Notes under the pieces: model-generated
Database searches by the model: none
What the model was told of the DNA's origin: nothing
Seen by the model: only the letters and a program-made list of their open reading frames with translations
Position numbers and translations under genes: made by a program
Shown here: one piece after another, positions 54,150 to 64,000 of the stretch
Layout: the number at the start of each line of letters is the position of its first letter
Position numbering within the stretch: position 1 is the stretch's first letter
Assembly: GCF_001540865.1 (NCBI RefSeq)
Contig: NC_033630.1
Coordinates: forward strand, 6,006,393 to 6,070,392
Length of the DNA: 64,000 bases
Direction of reading: 5' to 3'
Source of the DNA: Ananas comosus
Taxonomy: Eukaryota; Streptophyta; Magnoliopsida; Poales; Bromeliaceae

Positions 54150-54278
54150 CCGACTGTCTTAGAGCAAGTGGCAAAGGGCTTGATGGTTAGTATCCGAGGT
54201 CCCAAGTTCGAATTTAGAAATAAACAAAGCAAGTAGTGTGCTACCAATCTCTCAAAAAAATAAAAAATAAAAAATAAA
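54150..54278 (+). mobile_element. tRNA-derived SINE with internal deletion
   Basis: It reads CTTAGAGCAAGTGGCAAAGG, then CCCAAGTTCGAATTTAGAAA, where about 30 bases of the body present in other copies are missing, then AAGTAGTGTGCTACCAATCTC and an A-rich tail. Confidence 0.8.
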
Positions 54279-54410
54279 AGCTCGGTTCGAGTTTCGGGGG
54301 CTGGGAACACTCAGTTGAATTGGAATTAGAAATTCGGTCGCCAGGGGTCGCTCGGTTGTTCAACTTTGGTCCGTTTGGTTTATTTATAAACAAATCCAGC
54401 AATGGTTATT

Positions 54411-54632
54411 AGTTTATTTATTAGAGACTAGCAAAATATATTTGGCTCTTATAACAAATCCAGCAAAATATATTTATGGATCATTAATTCAAATGCTTTA
54501 TTATGTCTAGCCGAGTTTTTAGTTTATTTATTATTTTATACTGTAGAACTCACTATCAATAATAAAATATTTGAATTAACGATCCAAACTAGTAAATATA
54601 TTTTGCTAGTCTCTAATAAGAGCCAAATTTTT
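54411..54632. mobile_element. fold-back MITE
   Basis: Left arm GAGACTAGCAAAATATATTT...GGATCATTAATTCAAATG and right arm CATTTGAATTAACGATCC-like...AAATATATTTTGCTAGTCTC form a hairpin with a loop of about 50 bp. The left arm contains a partial duplication of the CAGCAAAATATATTT unit. Confidence 0.7.
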
Positions 54633-56699
54633 ATAATTTTATGCTCACTATTGTTCTCCATACGTATTATCGCTTTGACCTCACGCAAGACAATGACTGC
54701 CCTTTATTGGAGCATACATATGACATACTGCCGTCGACTCAAACATGCCATCAACTGTAGTCTTTTATAGGTAAGCAGAGCTTTATTGGAAGTGACGTGT
54801 CCTATTTCATCAAAATTGATGAAAATTTGGACGATTCAGGCCTAACTACCGTATATAACATAAATGTTAGAAACTCAATGGTTAAAAGTACAAGCTTAAG
54901 GAAAAATAGGTAAAGATAATTAGGAATTAATGGTGCAATAATTAACCCTTTAGCTAATAGCAAATTGTATCAAAATTAACAATTTTAATTGAAAAAAAAT
55001 ATATAGTATTTGTTGTCTTAACGGTGCAGAAGAATTCAAATTAAGTTGTTGAATTGTATACGAAAATGCTTTAACTATCAGGATTAAGGTTAATTTGGTG
55101 ATCATAATTTGAGGAATACTGCTTTTCAAGTTTCGTTGTTCATCTCGGAGCTATTTGATGGGCTAAAAAATAATTTAGAAAAAAGATAAAATTTGGGTTT
55201 TCGCGTTTCCTTTATCTATGCATCAAGTAGGGAGCGATTGCTCGATAGATAGGCGAACAAAAAATTTTGATGTAGGGCTCGTAAGTTCAAATATTTAGAG
55301 CATATTTAACACATTGATCTTCTATTTGAATACTCAAATATCAATTGTCTTGTGGAAGATTTACCTTTGATCACCCAAGCTCTATATTTATGTTAATGTA
55401 AATCCAAGAGCTTGTTTCTGAGGATCTAAGTGACAACCTAAAGATTAATTAAAGACGCTTTTACAGATAAGTTCCAAGTCTTTATACTAATATATATGTT
55501 TTTCTTCTTTCTAAGAAGATCTTACAATTGTAATCTTTTTCTCTCTTTTACAAAGTTTAATTATTTCACTAAAAAGTTTGCTTAAGCTTAGAGAGAAAGT
55601 AAAATAAGTATAATGTTACAACAATTTCAAGCTTAGTAAGCTGCATTTGAAGCACCAAAGCCCCTTATTTATGGTCAAAATTTAAAATCTGTCCGTTACT
55701 GTGATTACGCTATTTCGGGGGTTCGAAAACACTTCTAGGCGGCCTCTTCCGCAATATTTCGTGCTTCCTACTTAATTCATTGACTAATCTAGTATAGTTT
55801 CAGGCCCCCAGAATAACTTTCGAGTGTTCAAATTTGAAGAAGTCTTGATCGCACAATTCTGAATAGAGGGCTCACACACAACCTTTTGAATTTTGGATGC
55901 CCAGAACAATTTCATGAGCGCACAAAATAATTAATACACTAACAGCCTATAATCATTTCGAGCTTCAAATTTAAACCTTAGACTTACGGGCGTCCAAAAC
56001 TGCTTTTGGATGCTCTGGAGGCAATCTGAACGATTACAACGTAGATCCCAGGCCTTAACTCATTTCCGGACCTTCCAAATGTCTTTCCAGACACCTGGAC
56101 TTGCGTTCGAAACACTATATTGTGCTGAAATTTAATTTTAAAGGGTTTGATCATAGCGTACGGAACTTGTATAGTGAGCAGATATGAATGGGATATAGTA
56201 TGTGATACTAGTTAGAAGGATTTTCATAAGTAAAAGATAAGTTACTGCTTATGGAAAGAAGTTTAGATTATGAGAAAGATAGATTTAATAGACCAGCATC
56301 GGATTATGGTCAAATTAGTGAATTATCAAAAGATGGTTGTGATTAGAGTGTTCATTTGATACATCCTGAAATTTGAAGTTGTAGGAGTGAACTGGTGAGG
56401 TTTTGGGTAGTGATGAATGATAGGTGTGGTTGTAAGGTTTGGTAGTGTTGAAAATCGTGGGAGAGATTGTTTTGCGATTTTGCATAGTACATGCACTATT
56501 TACAAAGAAAAATGGTGAGATCAACACATTTCAAATTTTTTTCACAAAAAAAGTGATATTTTATTTGCCAAATTGTGTGAAAATTCACGGAGAGGTTCCA
56601 CTGTGCAAAATACATGCACTAGGGAGCTCTTAACAAGAAATTTTGAGTGTGGGGGACTAAAATGCAAAATTACAATCACTTTCACAATCATTTTGTCAT
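54633..56699. other. intergenic, decayed repeats
   Basis: AT-rich. The stretch at 55670-56150 (TTTCGGGGGTTCGAAAAC, CCAGACACCTGGACTT) is less AT-rich and looks like an old retroelement LTR, but no boundary could be set. Confidence 0.35.
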
Positions 56700-57985
56700 T
56701 CTTATCCTTCAAAGTCAGAGTAGAGCCTTATATCCTTTCTCCATCAGTTGTCCGATACTCAGTATGCTGCTCTTTAATTCTAGTACATAATATATATTGG
56801 AGATGAATTCTTCTTCACCACTATTCGATTTAAACATAATTTTTTCTCTTTCTTTAATAGGTATTTTGAATGAATCACCAAATTTCACATTGCTATCAAC
56901 ATTCTCATCCATTTCAACAAATAGTTTTTTCCTTCCCCACATATGATTTGAAGCACCGGAATTCAGAAACCATACATATTGTGGATCCTTAACTTCGTCT
57001 TGACATGCAAGCAATAGTCAAGTTTCTACAACTTCATCTTCTAAAGTATTGTCTATTAGTGATTCACTCCTTCAATGTTCTTATGCCAGCAATCTTTGTT
57101 GTAGTGACCATATTTTTTACAATTATAACATTATATGTTCGATCTTGCACCACTATAAGACCCTGGGCAATTGTTATTATGTCCGCCTCTTTTTGGTCTA
57201 TATCCATGTTGTGAATTGCGACCATTGTTGTTGTTATTCTGTCGACCATTAATTGTTATATCTTTTCTAGTTCTTATATTTATTATATTTATTTTCTCCG
57301 CTATTTTTGCTTTTTCTATTATCAATTTTTAATTTTGACTTGAGAGCCTGCTCAGTCGGCTCGTCTTCAGGCACCTTTCATAGTCTTTGCTTATGTACTT
57401 GGAAGGATCATGTCAATTGGTTGATAGAAAGAGTACTGATATCTTTTGACTTTTCCATAGCGACAACAATATACTCAAACTTTAATGTGAGGGAACGAAG
57501 AACCTTTTCTACAACTCGTTTATCATCGAGTTCTTCTCCATTTCGCTTCATTTGGTTTGCAATTATCAAAATGCGAGAAACATAGTCCGTGATACTTTCG
57601 GACTCCTTCATTTGGATTGCTTCAAATTCCTCTCGAAGCCTTTATAGACGAATCCACTTCACTTTATCATCTTTTTTAAAGACGGTGACAAGAATATCCC
57701 AAGCTGCTTTACTTAAAGTTGCTTCAGCAATTTTCTCAAACGTCGACTCGTCTACTGCTTTGTAAAGATAGAAAAGGGCCTTTTTGTCCTTCTTTCTTGC
57801 TTTCTTCAAATCGTTTTGATGGGTTGCAATTAATGCAGCTTCTTCTTGCTCTATGTATTTTTGGTACCTATTTTTAACTAATTTTCAAAGGTCTTGAGAA
57901 CCAAGAAATGCTTTCATTTGAATGCACAAATTCTCGTAATTGTCTTTTACTAATTTTGGGATTTGGCTTTGGAAATATTGGTGGG
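56700..57985 (-). pseudogene. Ty1/Copia gag-protease remnant
   Basis: Read on -: LTKDNYENLCIQMKAFLGSQDLW (57960-57890, gag N-terminus), ALIATHQNDLKKARKKDKKALFYLYKAVDE (about 57840-57750), [22 protein letters not shown] (about 57611-57550), [21 protein letters not shown] (UBN2-type gag), a zinc-knuckle area near 57130-57060, and WFLNSGASNHMWGRKK...NVKFGDSFKIPIKERE (56975-56840), the aspartic protease site (DSGA in active copies, here NSGA) and following region, ending ILSIGQLMEKGY (about 56760). A TAA interrupts [14 protein letters not shown] near 57640. The active-site change and the stop mean it is dead. Confidence 0.8.
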
Positions 57986-59298
57986 AAATTAAATAAAGAA
58001 ATTACAAAAATATTTAAAACTAGAACAACCAACTTTATTAAATATAACTAAACTTTAGTACACAAGAACTTATTAATACAACTTGATCCACTCTACATCA
58101 ACATAACAAGTAATATACATTCTATTTATAGAGCATGAAACAATGCAACATATCACGAAAACAAGCATTCTTTCATTAAAGGACACAACCTAAACAAGAA
58201 GACGCAACTTTAGACAAAGAGATACAACCATATGAAGGGATAAAACCTTTCATAAGGTACACAATCTTTTATAATAAACTAATAAATTAACAAACTTATA
58301 ATCTAGTAGTTTCGACCAGCATTATTGCCAGTGACCTTAGTGTTGTGCAGCATGGCCCTCCTAAGTGCCTCTACATCCTTGTGCTCCCCTTTGTTGCGGT
58401 CGGATTGGTCCCTGATCGTTCCCAAGGACTTCGTGGCTTGAAGAAAAGATTGCTCCACCTTTTTTGTCAACAGTCGTCGGTGCTCCAAACTATGAGCATG
58501 ATGTTCGAAACATCGTTACCTATCTACCAATGCAGTTGGTTGGTTTCCAAGTTGTAGAAGCATCGATAACGAGCCAAAACATTAATTTTGATAACTATAA
58601 AGGTACTTATATGAGTGGTGGATCTTTTGTATAATTGTACGACAATGACTATTTTAGGCAATATTAATTACGTGTGTTGAACTCCTGGACTGATCGTCCA
58701 AAGTTGAAAATTTAATTCGGAGTGGACCGGGGCTTTTCAGTGCTTTTGTCATCGAGATTGTAGTTATAATGCAATTTCGGTTTGAAATGCATATAAATAT
58801 TACTGTGACTGCCTTTGATGAGCATATTTGCCTAGTCGATCCTCACTCTCTTGTGCGTTTGATGGCAGCATGAGGATTGCGGTGGGCACCGACGCCGATA
58901 AAGGCATTTCTAGAGCCCGAATTGGCAAAGATTCAGTTTTCAATTTACACTATACATGTGGTTGCACTAGCACTTAAATTGGTGTGTTTTAGGATAGAAT
59001 GTGGTCTAAGGAGACTTATGGCATGTCTCGGGACGCTCCAAGGAGTTAGTTGGAGGTCTCGGAGGGTTAGGTGATGGTTTGTGTGAGGTTCAAAAATGGG
59101 TTAAAGAAACTGATATTGTGATCACACCAATTCATATTATTGGCAACTCAATATTGTAGGGTATTGTCGGTTTGAGGTTGGAAGGTGGTTTGACTCTTAT
59201 AGAGTCGGCTCAGAGATTGGTCAGAAAGTCGAATGAGAAAATCGATATTTCGAGTATGTTGTGGTGCACTTTGATACGATATAAGTGTGTCAGCATGC
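57986..59298. other. intergenic with LTR-like debris
   Basis: 57990-58300 is AT-rich, possibly the leader of the Copia element. 58860-59290 has guanine-rich LTR-like sequence (GGTCTCGGAGGGTTAGG and TATAGAGTCGGCTCAGAG) without clear ends. Confidence 0.35.
58303..58560 (-). pseudogene. unrecognised charged ORF fragment
   Basis: On - a frame reads LLQLGNQPTALVDR, a stop, then RCFEHHAHSLEHRRLLTKKV, EQSFLQATKSLGTIRDQS and EALRRAMLHNTKV, ending GRNY and a stop at 58303. The composition is charged and helical, unlike random translation of AT-rich DNA, so it may be the terminal exon of a gene or captured gene. I do not recognise the family. Confidence 0.3.
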
Positions 59299-59359
59299 AC
59301 TACAGAAAAAGTAGCGTATAGTTATGCTTTTTTGGCGATGCATGCATAGGGCGTCGGCA

Positions 59360-61588
59360 CTTTTAACCATTTGTTGTTAATATTGCGACTCTAACGCCTC
59401 ATGTCGGCAAGTTCACGCGCGGAACTTTTTCCCGTTCGCACATTGGGGTTGGAGCAAAAAAATCCCACCTTTTTTTTTTTTTTTTTCCAAAACCCACTTC
59501 TTTTTTCCCCCAAAACCACAAAACCCACTTCTTTTTTCCCCAAAACCACCAGATTCTCCTCCTCTCTCTAGCTCTGTCCCTCTCCCTCTATTATTAGCAA
59601 AAGCAGAGGGAAAGGCCGTCGCCATACGCCCTCACCGCGGCCGTCGCCGTTCGCCCTCACCGCGGCCGTCGCCCTCACCGCGGCCGTCGTCATTGCCGTC
59701 GCCATTGCCGTCGTCGTCACTGTCGCCGTCGCCGCCGACTCTCCCTCACTGCTCCAGTCGCCGTTGACTCTGCTTTCGCTTTGGATTATATTTGCCCTAA
59801 CTCTACTTCCACCCCCTTCTTCTCTAAGTTACTCTCTTCCTTTTATTTATTTATTTATTTTGTGAAAATCTTTTTTTTTCTTTGTATCTCTAGGCTGCTC
59901 TTCCTTACCTCACAAATTTTTCTACTCTTTTGAAGAGAAGAGCAAAGGCACTCAAGAATTAGGGCTAAATCTTTTTAAGTACGAAGCATGCATATTGGAG
60001 GATTTTGCAATCTTCAACTGAAAAATACAACCTTTGGCTACTTGCTATGGACTAGGATATTATTCTATAATTGTAGTCCACATTGGAGGTTAGTTTACTA
60101 TGTGTTTATTTTAGCATTTTTTTTTATTTTAGGGTAAGCATATTTCTTTTATTTAGAAAGAAGTTTGTGGTATATCTTGTCTAAAATGTGTGATCTGATG
60201 GGTGTTTTTTGTGTCTTTAATTAGGGCTCCTATTGTACTAAATTAATTTTGGATGCAAATTATTATTGTAGATTTTATATATATTTTTGTTCATAATTAG
60301 TAATAATTTTAATTAATGATGGGGCTATGTTATTTCTTCATATTTCTATGAAAAAAGAAAAAAAAAATTGGTTAGATGCACACTAGATCAATTGTAGGGA
60401 AAAAAAAAAGAGCATTCACAATTCATTGCGAAATTGTGAATGCCTATTTGTGTCCTTTTTTACTATTCATTGCCAAATTTTTGTCTAGCAATTGCTTATC
60501 GTTATAGTTAACTGCTCCAGTGAATTGTAGAAGTATTTTGTGCACACTTTGTCTAGCAATTGCTTATCCTTATAGTTAACTGCTTATAAAGATTTGACTG
60601 AAAGTGCTTTTGGTGCTGTCCTTGCTTGGAAAATGACGCAGTCAGTATTCTGTTTCCGCGAAACTTTTCAATATCAGTTGATTTTGATGAATGTCGGTCA
60701 ATTTATCTACATTTGATTTGACTACATGCGAATAAAGAATTGTTTTGCTGCTTGGCATATTTTCTAGATTTCTTCATACCTTTTTTTTTTTTTTTTATAT
60801 ATTTAGTGCATGTATGGTAAGTATGTCGTCTACAAGGTTATCACAATAGCTAACCTTGTAGACCATTGTTTAATTTTTCTTTTTTTGTCTTCACTCTATT
60901 ATTTTTTCAACACTCTGCATGCTGTTGATTTGAAAAAGGATGTGGTCATTTTTATTTTCTTAATTTAAATATAGAAATTTTATTCTGTTTGTTTGATAAG
61001 GAATTATTAGAATTCATTACAAAAATATGGTTCTTTCATGTTGTTTTAATTTTCTTGATCTTTAGCCTCATTGTTCCTTTATTGTTAGTAAGGAGCTAGA
61101 GAAGCAAGATGTCTAATTACAAGTAAATATTTTACACTTTTTATTGATCTTTCTTGTTCAGATTTTACTAAACAAATTACATTTAGTTTGCTGCTCCAAT
61201 AATTAAAAAAAAAGGTTGGATAAAAGAGAGATAAAATTGTACAAGGATTATCCAAACTATGATCCATTTTGAACGAACGACCTACACTTCAAAAACTTCT
61301 ATTTTACCACTTCAACTTTAACTATTTAAAATAGATATTTCAATTTTAACCATTTTGATTTTGCCAACTTTAAAGATATTTGTAATAGTTCTAACAGAAT
61401 ACTCTAATTTCTAATAGTGTATTCCATCAATACAAACACCTTAAAGTTTAGACATGTAAAATCAAAATGATTAAAGTTATTGTGCTCGTTTCAAAAAAAA
61501 AAAATCTTAAGGTGATAAATCAAAATTTTAAATTTTAGGTTTCTATTTACAAAATGGGTCATAGTTCAAGTAATGTCTATACAATTTT
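59360..61588 (+). other. leader and long intron-like region of the CACTA element
   Basis: 59450-59500 is T-rich, 59540-59800 is GC-rich with tandem GCCGTCGCC units, and after 59830 the sequence is T-rich with TTTATTTATTTATTTA near 59842. From 60420 to 60560 the module GTCTAGCAATTGCTTATC[GC]TTATAG occurs twice. No coding exon is recognised before 63161. Confidence 0.45.
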
Positions 61589-62022
61589 GGGAAAACTTCA
61601 AAAACCCCCATTGTGGTTTCAATTTTTTTCACTTTAGTACCCCGTGGTTTAAAATGTATCAACTTAATACCCTGCGGTTTCTCACTTTATCACTTTAGTA
61701 CCTTGTGGTTTAAAGTATATCAAGTTAGTATCCTGTAGTTTTGCACTTTATCACTTTAGTACCTTGTTATTTTAATTTTGTATTAAGTTAATACCTTGTG
61801 ATTTTTTAAACCACAGGGTACTAAAGTGATAAAGTGTGAAACCACAGGGTATTAAAGTGATAAAGTGCAAAATCACAGGGTACTAACTTGAAACACTTTA
61901 AACCACAGGGTACTAAAGTGATAAAGTGATAAACCACAGGGTACCAACTTGATACACTTTAAACCACAGGATACTAAAGTGATAAAATGTGAAACCACAG
62001 GGGGGATTTTTGAAGTTTTTCC
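61589..62022. mobile_element. Mutator-type hairpin MITE, copy 1
   Basis: Exact 9-bp duplication TACAATTTT (61580-61588, 62023-62031). The ends GGGAAAACTTCAAAAACCCC and, reversed, GGAAAAACTTCAAAAATCCC extend into an almost complete hairpin built from repeats of ACCACAGGGTACTAAAGTG and ACTTGATACACTTTAA modules. 434 bp, nested in the CACTA element. Confidence 0.92.
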
Positions 62023-62194
62023 TACAATTTTTTTCAAAGACAGATTAAAAGAAGAGAAAAAGGCTAGCCTTCCCCAATTGATTTTTTGTGTGCATCTAAA
62101 AATTAGTTTAATTAATTTATCAAGTGATTTTATTTGTACAATGAACTTTCTCTTTAGTATGGATTTGTACATTGAACAGATAGATTATATTCTA

Positions 62195-62605
62195 GGGAAA
62201 ACTTCAAAAACTCCCTTGTGGTTTCGCAGTTTTTCATTTTAGTTTCCTGTGGTTTAAAGTGTATCAAGTTAGTACCCTATGGTTTCGCACTTTCTGCATT
62301 TAGTACCCTGTGTATCAAGTTAGTACTCTGTGGTTTATTTTTGTATCAAGTTAGTATCCTATGATTTTATTTTTGTATTAAGTTAGTACTCTATGATTTT
62401 ATTTTTCTCTTAACAAAATACTAAACCAAAGGGTACTAAAGTGAGAAAGTGCAAAACCACAGGGTACTAACTTGATTTAATTTAAACCACAAGCTACTAA
62501 AGTGAGAAAGTGCGAAACCACAAGGTACTAACTTGATACACTTTAAACCATAGGGTACTAAAGTGAGAAAGAATGAAACCACAAGGGGGTATTTGAAGTT
62601 TTTCC
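62195..62605. mobile_element. Mutator-type hairpin MITE, copy 2
   Basis: Exact 9-bp duplication TATATTCTA (62186-62194, 62606-62614). Same ends and internal modules as copy 1, 411 bp, 172 bp downstream of it. Confidence 0.92.
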
Positions 62606-63160
62606 TATATTCTATATTCAGTGATAATATTTTTTTCTTACTTAAAGTCAAAAGAAAAGAGCAATCTTTTCATTATTTCTTTGTTTAATATACTTTTGTA
62701 TGAATTGTGGGAGTAATAACACAGCACAATATTCTCTTTATAGTATTCTGCTTGAAGCATATAAAAATTCTCCTATTTTTATATTTTAAATTATATGATT
62801 ATACATTACTTTTTTACCTATTTTACTTCAATTTATTTATGTAATTACAACTTTTGCAAGCTAGCAACTTGTTTTTAGAATTCCAGCTATTAAAAGAGCA
62901 CCCTTAGACCAAATCTAAAATATTATAATGAAATATTATAATGCAACATTAATTTTTTTCCTTGTCAATTAGTGGTTTCTTGTATAGATTTTGCATGCAT
63001 TGATTTTACAATAAATTACTAGAAGCCTATAGACTCTTTATATAGGTTCATATATCATTGTGATCACCAATAGTATCTTTGTTTTTCTTTTACTTTTTAT
63101 ATAGTTTCTGTAATTGTTACAATTTTTCTCAAGATATATTTTGCTATTCTTTTTAGACAA

Positions 63161-64000
63161 ATGGATAAAAGTTGGATAGAAAAGCCAAGAAATAGCAAGG
63201 CTTATATGGATGGAGTGGTCAATTTCATTAGATTTGCCACTGAGAAATCATCTGTTAGAGGAAAAATTGTATGTCCTTGTAGAAAATGTTCCAATTGTTC
63301 GTCACATACTCCAGAAGTTGTTGAGGAGCATCTTATGTGGAAGGGTTTCTCAGTAGGCTATACCGAGTGGATATTTCATGGAGAGTCTTTGAGTGCATCT
63401 TTAATAGAAAGCTCCCATAATATCTTTGCTTCAAATACTCCAACTTCCACTAATGTGCATGAGGGTACCATAGGACAAGATGACATAAGAGGATTGCTTC
63501 GAGATGCCATAGGGATACCTGATATAAATTTGAGTAGTAATCCAATAAGTAATGAGGATATCATGAGGAATTCAAGCGAAGCCAGTCGACAACAAGATTC
63601 ATCAATTGACGATACGACTTCATATGCTAATTTAATGCAAGACTGTGATCAAGAACTTTATTTGGGATGTTCGAACTATTCAAAAATATCTTTTTTGCTA
63701 CACTTGTTTCATCTCAAATGTTTGAATGGGTGGTCCAGCAAATCTTTCACTATGCTGCTCGAACTATTAAAGGATGCTTTTCCGCAAGACAATTCTTTAC
63801 CATCATCTTCATATGAAGTCAAAAAATTGATAAAATAATTAGGTCTCGGATACGAAAAGATTCATGCTTGTCCTAATGATTGCATGTTATATTGGAATGA
63901 CAAGATAAACCAAGAAACTTGTCATGTATGTGGATCTTCAAGGTGGTTAAAGAATAAAGAAGATGAAGATGACACTTTAGGAGAGGATGAAGATACGATT
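63161..64000 (+). pseudogene. CACTA TNP2-type transposase, N-terminal part with premature stop
   Basis: The start MDKSWIEKPRNSKAYMDGV opens the transposase-associated domain (residues ~1-75). It holds CPCRKCSNC, VVEEHLMWKGFSVGYTEWI and FHGE, a zinc-binding type module at the N-terminus of TNP2-like transposases. A low-complexity Ser/Asn/Asp linker follows, then LYLGCSNYSKISFLLHLFHL and the WSSKSFTMLLELLKDAFPQD block. A TAA at 63836-63838 ends the frame after VKKLIK. The same frame then continues with the typical LGLGYEKIHACPNDCMLYW and CHVCGSSRWL (the second Cys module) to the window end. So there is one nonsense codon and no frameshift. The rest, including the DDE core, is beyond the window. 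The ATG follows an AG acceptor-like TTTTTAG. Confidence 0.85.

Larger units (their letters stand above)
59299..64000 (+). mobile_element. CACTA (En/Spm-type) element, 5' part
   Basis: The terminus CACTACAGAAAAAGTAGCG starts at about 59299. It is followed by subterminal motifs (TTTTTGGCGATGCATGCATA, GGCGTCGGCAC, CTAACGCCTCATGTCGG), a GC-rich leader with CCGCGGCCGTCGCC repeats (59625-59760), T-rich intron-like sequence, two nested Mutator MITEs and the TNP2-type transposase starting at 63161. It runs off the window, so the 3' end and target duplication cannot be checked. Confidence 0.8.

Overview
This is nuclear DNA of a flowering plant. The basis is spliced genes with GT-AG introns, a LOB-domain transcription factor (a plant-only family), a plant-type SMP/C2 tether gene, and abundant Copia, MULE, CACTA, hAT and SINE sequences. 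The strongly GC-rich start of the LOB gene and of DTD exons 1-2, set in AT-rich surroundings, suggests a monocot; the genus cannot be read from the window. I see no bacterial operon, CRISPR array, rRNA gene or functional tRNA gene.

Layout. 0-3 kb: a possible terminal exon of an upstream gene, then AT-rich DNA with one decayed inverted-repeat element and a CpG/proline-codon-rich block. 3.1-4.5 kb: a CACTA-type terminus followed by a GC-rich leader and one exon that reads like ATG8. 5.2-14.8 kb: a rearranged island of plant mobile domain (PMD) pseudogenes and Mutator-like (MULE) transposase pieces, including a ~1 kb inverted repeat and a coding minisatellite. 14.8-20.5 kb: small elements, a SINE and an exact 699-bp duplication around an N. 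20.66-34.92 kb: a 12-exon gene for an SMP plus C2 lipid-transfer/tether protein (NTMC2 type 6-like), whose introns hold SINEs, a hAT element with a nested solo LTR, and Mutator MITEs. 37.3-49.0 kb: an 8-exon D-aminoacyl-tRNA deacylase (DTD) gene whose second intron (9.2 kb, GC donor) holds decayed Copia, hAT MITEs and fold-back elements. 52.17-52.85 kb: a single-exon LOB-domain gene. 54-59 kb: SINE, fold-back and Copia debris. 59.3 kb to the end: the 5' part of a CACTA element with two nested Mutator hairpin MITEs and a TNP2-type transposase interrupted by one stop codon.

The three supported host genes lie on the same strand but belong to unrelated processes: membrane contact and lipid transfer, translation quality control, and transcription. 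They do not form a functional cluster. The most distinctive content is the transposon architecture: (i) a palindrome-bearing Mutator family whose likely coding relative is in the same window, (ii) the large PMD inverted repeat, and (iii) nested insertions that can be ordered from their target-site duplications (9 bp for Mutator types, 8 bp for hAT, 5 bp for the LTR).

All three N bases sit exactly between two near-identical direct copies (699, 196 and about 197 bp). These look like unmerged contig ends and should not be annotated as biological duplications. All exon boundaries were read by eye from splice motifs and frame continuity. No alignment or database search was run.
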